Positions 15,805 to 22,665 are shown, numbered from the stretch's first letter. The stretch: DNA of 41,116 nt from Clostridia bacterium (GCA_014872655.1 WHHJ01000011.1:1-41116); one strand, 5' to 3'. Numbers and translations are program-made. Notes: generated from the letters alone by a model not told the origin.

Positions 15805-16281
15805 ATGGAAAATCAAAAGAAGAACATTCCGGATGCTTCGGTAAAAATGACGCTTGCCATGGCAAAGGTGCTGGCTGAACTGGTAGAGCAAAAGGCTCGT
15901 CAGATGGGGCTTGCGGTGGTGATCGCAGTTGCGGACAGCGGTGCAAACCCGGTTTATGTGGCTTGTATGGATGATAGTTATCTGGCAAGTTACGATGTGG
16001 CGGTTGGAAAAGCTTATACTTCCGTCGCGCTGAAAATGGATACGATTGATTTAAAACCGTTAGCGCAACCTGGTGCTTCTTTGTATGGGGTCCAGTTTAC
16101 GAACGGCGGCAAGATCGTCATTTTTGGCGGCGGAGTTACCCTGACTTACGGGGACCGGATTCTCGGCGGACTGGGAGTCAGCGGTGGCAGTGAGCAGCAA
16201 GATACGGAACTGGCTGCATACGGTCGTGAGATTTTTGACTGTGTAGCGGAGAACGTATTGCGCATGGCAGAAAATCAATGA
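15805..16281 (+). CDS. DUF336 / GlcG-HbpS-like (PduO C-terminal-like) protein
   Basis: A 158-residue protein of the GlcG/HbpS/DUF336 family, the fold also found as the C-terminal domain of PduO. Visible family features are 'AVVIAVADSGANPVYVACMDD', 'YDVAVGKAYTSVAL' and the Gly-rich 'GGVTLTYGDRILGGLGVSGGSEQQD'. No adenosyltransferase domain is attached, fitting a B12-independent pathway. Members bind heme or corrinoid, or have unknown functions; none can be assigned. The first ~10 residues are not a clear encapsulation peptide. It has a CGGAGG ribosome site and is followed 16 bp later by the alcohol dehydrogenase. Confidence 0.88.
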   Translation: MENQKKNIPDASVKMTLAMAKVLAELVEQKARQMGLAVVIAVADSGANPVYVACMDDSYLASYDVAVGKAYTSVALKMDTIDLKPLAQPGASLYGVQFTNGGKIVIFGGGVTLTYGDRILGGLGVSGGSEQQDTELAAYGREIFDCVAENVLRMAENQ

Positions 16282-16297
16282 AGGAGGTTCTTTTCAG

Positions 16298-17524
16298 ATG
16301 GCTTCTGATAAACAAATAGAAGAAATCGTAAAACAGGTTTTGGCAAATATGAGAGGCGATCAGGCTCCGGCACATACTTGTACCGGTGCATGTAAGTCTG
16401 GTTCGTGCGGCGGCAAGCAGATTCCTAAAACAGCACGGGTAGCAATGCTGACAGACCTGGAACATTATGAACTTAAAGAATTTCCCATCCCCGAAGTGGG
16501 TGATGACGATATTCTGGTAAAGGTGGAAGGCTGCGGTATTTGCGGCACAGACGCCCATGAGTTTAAGCGCGACCCGTTTGGTTTGATCCCGGTAGCACTT
16601 GGTCATGAGGGTACCGGAGAAATCGTTAAAATGGGTAAGAATGTTAAAAAAGACAGCGCAGGAAAAGATTTGCATATCGGCGACAAAGTCGTTACCTGCA
16701 TGATCTTTAAGGATAATCCGGATATCACGATGTTTGACCTGAACAAGCAGAATGTCGGCGGCGCAGATGTTTACGGTTTGTTGCCGGATGACGATATTCA
16801 CTTGAACGGTTGGTTTAGTGATTATCTGTTTGTACGTGGCGGATCGACGATTTTCAACGTCAGCGATTTGGACTTGGATTCTCGAATTCTGATCGAGCCG
16901 TGTGCCGTTTTGGTCCATGCGGTTGAGCGGGCAAAGACAACCGGTATTTTACGGTTTAACAGCCGTGTTGCTGTACAGGGTTGCGGTCCGATCGGTTTGA
17001 TTTGTATTGCTGTTTTGAGAACGATGGGTATTGAAAACATCGTTGCAGTAGACGGTAACGAACAACGGTTGAAGATGGCTAAAGAATTTGGTGCCAATGC
17101 CTCGGTAAACTTTAAAGATTACCAGGGTATCGAAGCTCTTGCAGGCGGTGTAGAGGCAGCATTTGGCGGACATTTGGCAGATTTTGCATTCCAGTGTACA
17201 GGTAGCCCTGTGGCTCATGCAAACATCTACAAATTTATCCGCAACGGCGGCGGTCTTTGCGAGTTGGGCTTCTTTATCAACGGCGGCGATGCAACTATCA
17301 ATCCGCATTTTGATATTTGCTCCAAAGAAATCACAATCGTAGGATCTTGGGTTTATACCTTGCGCGACTATGCGACTACATTTGATTTCCTCAAACGGGC
17401 AAAAGGCATTGGTTTGCCAATGGGAAAACTGATTACACATCGGTTCCCGTTAGAGCAGATTAACGAAGCACACCAGACCAATTTGAAGATGACCGGTTTG
17501 AAAATCGCCATCATCAATAAGTAG
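16298..17524 (+). CDS. MDR zinc alcohol dehydrogenase with N-terminal encapsulation peptide
   Basis: A 408-residue medium-chain dehydrogenase of the sorbitol/threonine dehydrogenase type. Residues 4-17 (DKQIEEIVKQVLAN) form an amphipathic helix typical of encapsulation peptides. A linker with Cys28, Cys32 and Cys37 joins it to the enzyme, which begins near residue 44. The catalytic zinc site includes Cys82 (GICGTD) and His103-Glu104 (GHEGTG), with a later Glu in 'LIEPCAV'. The NAD-binding motif is 'QGCGPIGLIC'. The four-cysteine structural zinc lobe is absent: the region after 'GDKVVTC' has no further Cys. Likely role: lactaldehyde to 1,2-propanediol, or another alcohol/aldehyde step inside the organelle; direction and substrate are inference. 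Strong AAGGAGG ribosome site. Confidence 0.9.
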   Translation: MASDKQIEEIVKQVLANMRGDQAPAHTCTGACKSGSCGGKQIPKTARVAMLTDLEHYELKEFPIPEVGDDDILVKVEGCGICGTDAHEFKRDPFGLIPVALGHEGTGEIVKMGKNVKKDSAGKDLHIGDKVVTCMIFKDNPDITMFDLNKQNVGGADVYGLLPDDDIHLNGWFSDYLFVRGGSTIFNVSDLDLDSRILIEPCAVLVHAVERAKTTGILRFNSRVAVQGCGPIGLICIAVLRTMGIENIVAVDGNEQRLKMAKEFGANASVNFKDYQGIEALAGGVEAAFGGHLADFAFQCTGSPVAHANIYKFIRNGGGLCELGFFINGGDATINPHFDICSKEITIVGSWVYTLRDYATTFDFLKRAKGIGLPMGKLITHRFPLEQINEAHQTNLKMTGLKIAIINK

Positions 17525-17544
17525 TAGACAAAGGAGAATGACAG

Positions 17545-17859
17545 ATGTCCCAGGCTGCAGGTATTATTGAAGTATACGGTCTTGCTGCTGCATTTGTGGC
17601 TTGTGATGCCGGTTGCAAAGCGGCCGACGTAACGGTAGAGACCTTTGATAAAAACAAGCCGGGAAATCCCGATGCATTACCTGTTCCGCTGATTGTTTCT
17701 GTAAAGTTTCGCGGTACGGTCGACAATGTCACCGCTGCCGTCGCAGCTGCAGCAGAAGCGGTTAAGCCGATTACAGGTGTTGTATCTTCACATATCATTG
17801 CCAATGCGACGTCGGACACCGATAAGATGTTACGACTGAACGCATTTGACAAAAACTGA
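17545..17859 (+). CDS. BMC-H shell protein with atypical proline-rich pore loop
   Basis: A 104-residue single BMC-domain protein ('AAGIIEVYGLAAAFVACDAGCKAADV', then 'VSVKFRGTVDNVTAAVAAAAEAV'). The region that lines the hexamer pore (KIGSGL in the canonical genes nearby) is replaced by a longer 'DKNKPGNPDALPVPL' segment, so its pore must differ in size and chemistry. Cys20 and Cys24 lie in the first helix. It is preceded by AAGGAG, 20 bp after the dehydrogenase stop, and begins the block of shell genes. Confidence 0.9.
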   Translation: MSQAAGIIEVYGLAAAFVACDAGCKAADVTVETFDKNKPGNPDALPVPLIVSVKFRGTVDNVTAAVAAAAEAVKPITGVVSSHIIANATSDTDKMLRLNAFDKN

Positions 17860-17906
17860 TCTTTTCATTATTACACAAAATATATTCTTTCAGGAGGATT
17901 TTTATT

Positions 17907-18182
17907 ATGGCACAGGAAGCATTAGGAATGATCGAAACAAGAGGACTTACAGCAGCTATCGAAGCAGCAGACGCAATGGTAAAATCTGCTGAGGTTACAT
18001 TGGTTGGAACCGAGAAGATCGGATCCGGATTGGTAACGGTTATGGTTCGCGGCGATGTCGGAGCTGTAAAAGCTGCAACAGAAGCTGGCGGCAGCGCAGC
18101 ATCTAAATTGGGTGAATTGGTTGCAACGCACGTAATCCCCAGACCTCATTCTGACGTTGAAAAAATTCTGCCGAAAATCTAA
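17907..18182 (+). CDS. Canonical BMC-H hexameric shell protein (PduA/EutM-like)
   Basis: A 91-residue protein, near the minimum BMC-H length. It starts 'QEALGMIETRGLTAAIEAADAM', has the pore loop KIGSGL and ends with 'VIPRPHSDVEKILP'. It should tile the main facets of the shell and pass small polar metabolites. The ribosome site CAGGAGGA is strong, as expected for an abundant protein. It is nearly identical to the gene at 18677-18955 over much of its length. Confidence 0.95.
   Translation: MAQEALGMIETRGLTAAIEAADAMVKSAEVTLVGTEKIGSGLVTVMVRGDVGAVKAATEAGGSAASKLGELVATHVIPRPHSDVEKILPKI
18006..18071 (+). repeat. Near-identical segment shared by two BMC-H genes (copy 1)
   Basis: Sixty-six bases here match 18776-18841 with one difference (a synonymous C/T at 18053/18823). 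Flanking parts of the two genes are more diverged, suggesting recent duplication or gene conversion. Confidence 0.85.
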
Positions 18183-18215
18183 GATTTCAGCTAAAACCCG
18201 TAAGGAGTAAGAAAA

Positions 18216-18497
18216 ATGAACGCATTGGGTCTTGTCGAAGTTCCATCCGTAACGGCGGCGATTGATTGTTTGGACATCATGTGTAAGACGGCAAGCGTAG
18301 ACTTTGTTACATGGGAACGTAAACTCGGCGGCCGGTTGGTTACGGTAATTGTAACCGGGTCTGTCGACGCGGTGACAAGTGCCGTAGAGGCAACGGCGCA
18401 GGCGGTCAAAAAGCCGGTTGCACGCGCAGTAATAGCGCGGCCGCATGAGGAAACGCAACGGCTTGTGGAGCTGAGTGCTTCAAGATTAAAAAAATGA
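18216..18497 (+). CDS. BMC-H shell protein with KLGGRL pore loop
   Basis: A 93-residue BMC-H protein ('ALGLVEVPSVTAAIDCLDIMCKTASV', 'GRLVTVIVTGSVDAVTSAVEATAQAV'). Its pore loop reads KLGGRL instead of KIGSGL, placing an Arg near the pore and probably making it narrower and more positive. The C-terminal helix is slightly extended and basic. A strong AAGGAG ribosome site is 8-9 bases upstream. Confidence 0.93.
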   Translation: MNALGLVEVPSVTAAIDCLDIMCKTASVDFVTWERKLGGRLVTVIVTGSVDAVTSAVEATAQAVKKPVARAVIARPHEETQRLVELSASRLKK

Positions 18498-18538
18498 AAG
18501 GGAAGCTTTACACGACAGTGAGGAGCGAGGGCTGAAAT

Positions 18539-18955
18539 ATGGCTGAAGCAAGAAGAAACACATCAAAGAAAGCTTCTCCGGCAAGAGGAGCAGCAGTTTC
18601 CGCTACTGCCAAAAAAGCGGAAAAACCGAGCATTAAAAGCGTGAATGTTCAGATAAATGTTAAGGAGGATAAAAAAATGGCACAAGAAGCATTGGGAATG
18701 ATTGAAACAAGAGGACTTGTTGCTGCAATCGAGGCAGCAGATGCGATGCTGAAAGCAGCAAACGTAGAACTGGTCGGAACCGAGAAGATCGGATCCGGAT
18801 TGGTAACGGTTATGGTTCGCGGTGATGTCGGAGCTGTAAAATCTGCAGTAGAATCCGGCTCTTCCGCAGCAACGAAATTAGGCGAGCTTGTAGCTACGCA
18901 CGTAATTCCCAGACCTCATTCTGACGTTGAAAAGATTCTTCCGGCTATTAAATAG
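18539..18955 (+). CDS. BMC-H shell protein with basic N-terminal tail; internal second start at 18677
   Basis: The full frame encodes 138 residues. The first 46 form a basic, Ala/Ser/Lys-rich tail with little predicted structure (about a dozen Lys/Arg against four acidic residues). From Met47 the protein is a canonical BMC-H (pore loop KIGSGL), almost the same as the product of 17907-18182. Both starts have ribosome sites: GAGGAGCGAGGG before 18539 and AAGGAGG about 8 bases before ATG 18677. Two isoforms from one gene are therefore likely, with the short form probably dominant. A comparable dual start is known for PduB/PduB'. The tail could contact cargo, nucleic acid or neighbouring shell proteins; that is inference. 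Confidence 0.9.
   Translation: MAEARRNTSKKASPARGAAVSATAKKAEKPSIKSVNVQINVKEDKKMAQEALGMIETRGLVAAIEAADAMLKAANVELVGTEKIGSGLVTVMVRGDVGAVKSAVESGSSAATKLGELVATHVIPRPHSDVEKILPAIK
18776..18841 (+). repeat. Near-identical segment shared by two BMC-H genes (copy 2)
   Basis: Matches 18006-18071 with one mismatch in 66 bases. It covers the pore loop and second strand of the BMC domain. Confidence 0.85.
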
Positions 18956-18968
18956 TAATTGTACTATT

Positions 18969-19002
18969 TCGGTTTTCGTCGGAATTTTCCGGCGGAAACC
19001 GA
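18969..19002 (+). other. Strong intercistronic RNA hairpin
   Basis: A 16-base arm (18969-18984) pairs with 18987-19002 through 14 Watson-Crick and two G-U pairs; the two-base gap means the top of the stem must open. No T run follows. It lies just after the last BMC-H gene and before the vertex gene, a place where mRNA stabilisation or attenuation could set shell stoichiometry. Confidence 0.6.
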
Positions 19003-19104
19003 TGAGTCGGTTGGCTTTCAACTTGTGTTGTGGGGTTTGTCCTCAAATTTTTTGAGAAAGGGTACGGCGGTCTGTTTTATAACAGATTGTTAAACAAGAG
19101 CGAA

Positions 19105-19374
19105 ATGATTGTTGGTAAAGTTGTCGGCAGTTTGGTTGCCACTCGTAAAAACGAAAACCTGGTTGGAAGTAAATTTATGATCGTAGAGCCCTGTAAATCC
19201 ATGACGGGGGATCTGAGACAGTTTGTTGCGGTAGACAACGTCGGTGCCGGAATCGGTGAGACCGTTTTAGTCGCAACGGGCAGTGCGGCGCGGATAGGCG
19301 TCGGAAACGAGACGGCCCCGATCGATGCGGCGATTGTCGGTATCGTAGACGAGGGACTCGGGATAGATTTTTAA
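19105..19374 (+). CDS. eutN: BMC-P vertex protein (EutN/CcmL family)
   Basis: An 89-residue pentamer-type shell protein. It starts 'MIVGKVVGSLVATRKNENLVGSKFMIVEP' (read in parts), continues with 'VAVDNVGAGIGETVLVATGSAAR' and ends with 'IDAAIVGIVDEGLGIDF', all standard for EutN/CcmL. It should cap the twelve vertices. I chose ATG 19105 by family alignment; the open frame reaches upstream to a GTG at 19030 but that extension has no homology. The local ribosome site (AAGAG, 4 bases from ATG) is weak compared with those of the BMC-H genes, fitting a protein needed in few copies. Confidence 0.93.
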   Translation: MIVGKVVGSLVATRKNENLVGSKFMIVEPCKSMTGDLRQFVAVDNVGAGIGETVLVATGSAARIGVGNETAPIDAAIVGIVDEGLGIDF

Positions 19375-19446
19375 GGCTTTCGGATATTAGTATAATTTTC
19401 CTTTGGGCGGAAACGCCTGTTGTTTGACGCCGAAAAATCTTTTTTT

Positions 19447-19492
19447 GGGGAGGAAAGAAATTCATCCGGCTGCGGATGAGTTGAGATAAATT
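19447..19492 (+). promoter_or_regulatory. Ribosome site separated from pduS start by a hairpin
   Basis: A strong GGGGAGGA (19447-19454) lies 38 bases before ATG 19493, too far for normal use. Between them is a hairpin (19461-19468 with 19473-19480). Folding it would shorten the effective distance to about 18 bases. No other good ribosome site is near the ATG, and a stop codon at 19487-19489 rules out an upstream start in this frame. Confidence 0.5.
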
Positions 19493-20824
19493 ATGGAACT
19501 GACACAATTAACAAAGATTATGAGACAGAACGGTATTGTCGGTGCCGGCGGAGCAGGATTTCCTTCGTATGCAAAGCTGAATAAAAGCGCGGATACGATT
19601 ATCCTCAACTGTGCCGAGTGCGAACCGCTTCTGAAATTGCACCGTCAGGTAATGGAAAAGTATGCGTATGAAATTATGAGTGCGCTTGCCGAAATTGCTG
19701 AAGCGGTAGAAGCAAAAGATATCATTATCGGTATTAAAGGCTCTTATAAAGAGGCTGTTAATGCGGTAAAAGCAAATTTGGATTCTTTCCGCAATATGCG
19801 GATCGGTTTGTTGCCGGAAATTTATCCGGCCGGCGACGAAGTGGTTTTGATTTATGAAACAACCGGTCGGGTTGTTCCTCCGGGAACGATTCCTATTTCG
19901 GTCGGTGTAACGGTATTTAATGTAGAAACCGCGCTGAATGTATATAATGCCATTCATAATGTCGGCCCGGTATATACTAAATATGTTACGGTTGCCGGCG
20001 AAGTTAAAAATCCGGTTACATTAAAAGTTCCTTTGGGTATGACCAATGCAGAACTGATTGAGTTGGCAGGCGGTGCGACGATTGATGATTATGCGCTGAT
20101 TTCGGGCGGTCCGATGATGGGACGTCTTTGTCAACCATATGAAACGGTAACCAAAACTTCCAGCGCAATCTTGGTTTTGCCTAAAAACAACTTTGCGGTT
20201 GTAAAACGTACAGCCAGCACTTCGATTGATGTAAAGCGTGCAATGGCAGCTTGCTGTCAATGTAAAATGTGTACGGATTTGTGTTCTCGGAATCTGTTGG
20301 GGCATCCGATTCGTCCGAATGCGTTTATGCGTTCGGTCTCCAGCGGAAACAGCGCGGATATCAAGCCGTTGATTGATACGTATTTTTGTTCGCAATGCGG
20401 CATCTGTGAGATGTATGCTTGCTTCAACGGACTTTCTCCACGGACGCTGATCGGGGCCTATAAAATGCAGCTGAAAAAGGCCGGCGTTCCGATGCCGAAA
20501 GACGTAAAGGTCGAGCCGGTAAAACCCGAGCGGGATTATCGTCTGGTAAATAAGGAACGGCTGACGGAACGGTTGGGATTAGGCCCGTATGATGGTCCGG
20601 CACCATTGGTTGACGTAGAGATTAAACCGAAGAAGGTAAAACTGGCTATGAGCCAGCATATCGGTGCTCCGGGCAGCGCAGTGGTTAAAGTTGGCGATAA
20701 GGTCAAAGCCGGACAAATCGTCAGCGATGTCAGTGAGGACAAGTTAGGTGTTCCAGTTCATGCATCAATAGATGGAACTGTCACAGACATCAACGACAAA
20801 TTTATTACGATAGAGGCTAAGTAA
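19493..20824 (+). CDS. pduS: PduS-like flavin/iron-sulfur oxidoreductase (RnfC family)
   Basis: A 443-residue protein related to PduS and RnfC/NuoF. The N-terminal 'GIVGAGGAGFPSYAKL' is the flavin/NADH-binding start, followed by an SLBB-like region around residues 160-200. Two [4Fe-4S] motifs are visible: Cys254, Cys257, Cys260, Cys264 and Cys299, Cys302, Cys305, Cys310. The C-terminal ~70 residues form a biotinyl-lipoyl-like barrel ('SQHIGAPGSAVVKVGDKVKAGQ'). In B12-type Pdu organelles PduS reduces cobalamin. Here no B12 enzyme is encoded, so it more likely moves electrons from NADH to the activase or through the PduT-like trimer encoded next. That role is inference. Confidence 0.93.
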   Translation: MELTQLTKIMRQNGIVGAGGAGFPSYAKLNKSADTIILNCAECEPLLKLHRQVMEKYAYEIMSALAEIAEAVEAKDIIIGIKGSYKEAVNAVKANLDSFRNMRIGLLPEIYPAGDEVVLIYETTGRVVPPGTIPISVGVTVFNVETALNVYNAIHNVGPVYTKYVTVAGEVKNPVTLKVPLGMTNAELIELAGGATIDDYALISGGPMMGRLCQPYETVTKTSSAILVLPKNNFAVVKRTASTSIDVKRAMAACCQCKMCTDLCSRNLLGHPIRPNAFMRSVSSGNSADIKPLIDTYFCSQCGICEMYACFNGLSPRTLIGAYKMQLKKAGVPMPKDVKVEPVKPERDYRLVNKERLTERLGLGPYDGPAPLVDVEIKPKKVKLAMSQHIGAPGSAVVKVGDKVKAGQIVSDVSEDKLGVPVHASIDGTVTDINDKFITIEAK

Positions 20825-20838
20825 AGGAGATATAGCAG

Positions 20839-21387
20839 ATGAGTAAAGCATTGGGTATGGTTGAATACACAACCGTAGCAACGGGTATTCAGGCGGCCGA
20901 TTTGATGGTAAAAACGGCAGAGGTCGATGTGGTTGAGGCTCAGACTGTATGTCCGGGAAAATATATGGTGATTATCAGCGGAGACCTCAGTTCTGTCAGA
21001 GCGTCTGTTGATGCTGCAAAAACGCGGTATCCTGATCAGTTGATCGACAGTTTTGTACTCGGAAATCCGGATGAATCCATTTATCCGGCTATTTACGGTG
21101 CCGCTGAAGTAGAAGATGCTAAGGCGCTGGGCGTTATTGAGACGTTCTCGTCTGCAGCTGCAGTGGTCGCAGCTGATACGGCAGCAAAAACGTCAAACGT
21201 ACAACTGGTTGAGCTTCGTTTAGCCAGAGGTATGTGCGGTAAATCGTATTTGTTGATCACAGGTGATGTTGCGGCTGTAACGGCAGCCATTGAACGGGCG
21301 CGCGACGCGGTTGGCGAAGACGGAATGTTGCTTGATAGTTCTGTTATTCCGAGCCCGGATAAAAAACTGTGGCAGAGTATTCTGTAA
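20839..21387 (+). CDS. pduT: PduT-like BMC-T shell trimer with predicted pore iron-sulfur site
   Basis: A 182-residue protein with two tandem BMC domains (~1-90 and ~93-182; the second begins 'KALGVIETFSSAAAVVAADTAAK'). Cys38 in 'TVCPGKY' occupies the position of the Cys of PduT that holds a [4Fe-4S] cluster in the trimer pore. The second domain carries 'ARGMCGKSY' at its equivalent loop. It should form a pseudohexamer in the shell and conduct electrons, probably with PduS. It is the only trimer in the locus; no PduB- or EutL-type gated trimer is present. Strong AAAGGAG ribosome site, 14 bp after pduS. Confidence 0.93.
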   Translation: MSKALGMVEYTTVATGIQAADLMVKTAEVDVVEAQTVCPGKYMVIISGDLSSVRASVDAAKTRYPDQLIDSFVLGNPDESIYPAIYGAAEVEDAKALGVIETFSSAAAVVAADTAAKTSNVQLVELRLARGMCGKSYLLITGDVAAVTAAIERARDAVGEDGMLLDSSVIPSPDKKLWQSIL

Positions 21388-21409
21388 GAAAAGACGTATC
21401 ATGAGGTCG

Positions 21410-21437
21410 CATGTCCGCGATGAGTGTCGCGGACATG
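21410..21437 (+). other. Perfect 11 bp hairpin before the iron alcohol dehydrogenase
   Basis: 21410-21420 pairs perfectly with 21427-21437 across a six-base loop. No T run follows and the ribosome site AAAGGA (21442-21447) is just beyond. It may stabilise or attenuate the last part of the operon mRNA. Confidence 0.6.
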
Positions 21438-21456
21438 TGGAAAGGACTTTTGTTTT

Positions 21457-22596
21457 ATGAATACATTTAAGGCAAAAACCGAGATTCGATTTGGCGCGGA
21501 TGCATTGCAGTCTCTGGCAGATTTTCATGCCAAAAGTGCGGTGATTATTACCGACTCGTTTTTGGTAAAGTCCGGCGTTGCAGAAAAGGTCTCTGCAGCG
21601 ATGAGCGGGTGTGATCATGTTAGCATCTTTGGAGATGTAGAGCCGAATCCGCCGATTGAACTGGTTGCAAAGGGTTTAAAATTTTTAAACGCTGCGAATG
21701 CTGATTTGGTAGTGGCGCTCGGCGGAGGATCTTCCATCGATGCGGCAAAATCTGTGTTGTTTATGGCAAAACAGAGTGGGAAAAATATGCCGTTGATTGC
21801 GATTCCAACCACAAGCGGAACCGGCAGCGAAGTGACTAAATTTGCCGTTATAACCGATGTACAGGAAGGGGTCAAGTACCCTCTTGTTGCGGAAGAGCTT
21901 TTGCCGGAAGTGGCTATTTTGGATGCTTCTTTGGTCGTTTCTGCACCGCCGGCTATTACAGCCGATACCGGTTTTGATGCCATTACGCATGCGGTAGAAG
22001 CCTATGTTTCTACACAGGCGAATGATTTTTCGGACGCGTTGGCAGAAAAAGCAACGGCACTTGCTTTTGAATATCTGTTGGATGCGTATGAAAATGGAGC
22101 CGATTTGCTGGCGCGCGAAAAAATGCATAGCGCGTCTTGTCTAGCAGGGCTGGCTTTTAGTGAAGTCAGCTTGGGCATCAATCACGGAATCGCGCATGCG
22201 CTGGGGGCATGTTTCCATATTCCGCATGGTCGTGCGAATGCTATGTTGTTACCGTATGTGATTGAATATAATGCACAGTTGCCGGATTCTTTCGGAGCAA
22301 ATGTTTCTTATACGCCGGCTGCGATAAAGTATGCTAAATTGGCAAAATTAGTTGGTCTTTCTGCACCGAATGTGCGTGCGGGTGTAATGAATCTGGTAAA
22401 TAAGCTCAAATCGATGCTTCGCCAGACCAAAACTCCGGCAACGCTTGCACAGCAGGGTGTAACGCGGGATCAATTTGAACAGTTTAAGGACAAGATCGTT
22501 CGCAATGCGTTAGATGATGCTTGTACAGCGACAAATCCTCGGCAGGTAAGTGCAGAAGATGTTCAAAAGATTTTGAGCAATCTTGCAAAATGGTAA
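21457..22596 (+). CDS. Iron-containing alcohol dehydrogenase (PduQ/EutG-like)
   Basis: A 379-residue group III dehydrogenase. The NAD(H)-binding motif is 'ALGGGSSIDAAKS' near residue 90, 'AIPTTSGTGSEVT' follows, and the metal-ligand region includes 'LGINHGIAHALGACFHIPHGRANAMLLP', with the family histidines. In related organelles this enzyme reduces propanal or acetaldehyde to the alcohol and recycles NADH. It has no targeting extension at either end. ATG 21457 matches the family start ('MNTFKAKTEIRFG'); a GTG at 21424 would fall within the preceding hairpin. It is the last gene of the operon and is followed by a strong terminator. Confidence 0.93.
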   Translation: MNTFKAKTEIRFGADALQSLADFHAKSAVIITDSFLVKSGVAEKVSAAMSGCDHVSIFGDVEPNPPIELVAKGLKFLNAANADLVVALGGGSSIDAAKSVLFMAKQSGKNMPLIAIPTTSGTGSEVTKFAVITDVQEGVKYPLVAEELLPEVAILDASLVVSAPPAITADTGFDAITHAVEAYVSTQANDFSDALAEKATALAFEYLLDAYENGADLLAREKMHSASCLAGLAFSEVSLGINHGIAHALGACFHIPHGRANAMLLPYVIEYNAQLPDSFGANVSYTPAAIKYAKLAKLVGLSAPNVRAGVMNLVNKLKSMLRQTKTPATLAQQGVTRDQFEQFKDKIVRNALDDACTATNPRQVSAEDVQKILSNLAKW

Positions 22597-22630
22597 ATCA
22601 GAACAGGTAGAAGAATATCTGTAAAAATAG

Positions 22631-22665
22631 ACAGCAGCGATGGGATCGCCTCGCTGCTGTTTTTT
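22631..22665 (+). terminator. Intrinsic terminator of the microcompartment operon
   Basis: A perfect 10 bp stem (22631-22640 with 22651-22660) and a six-T run. Confidence 0.92.
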
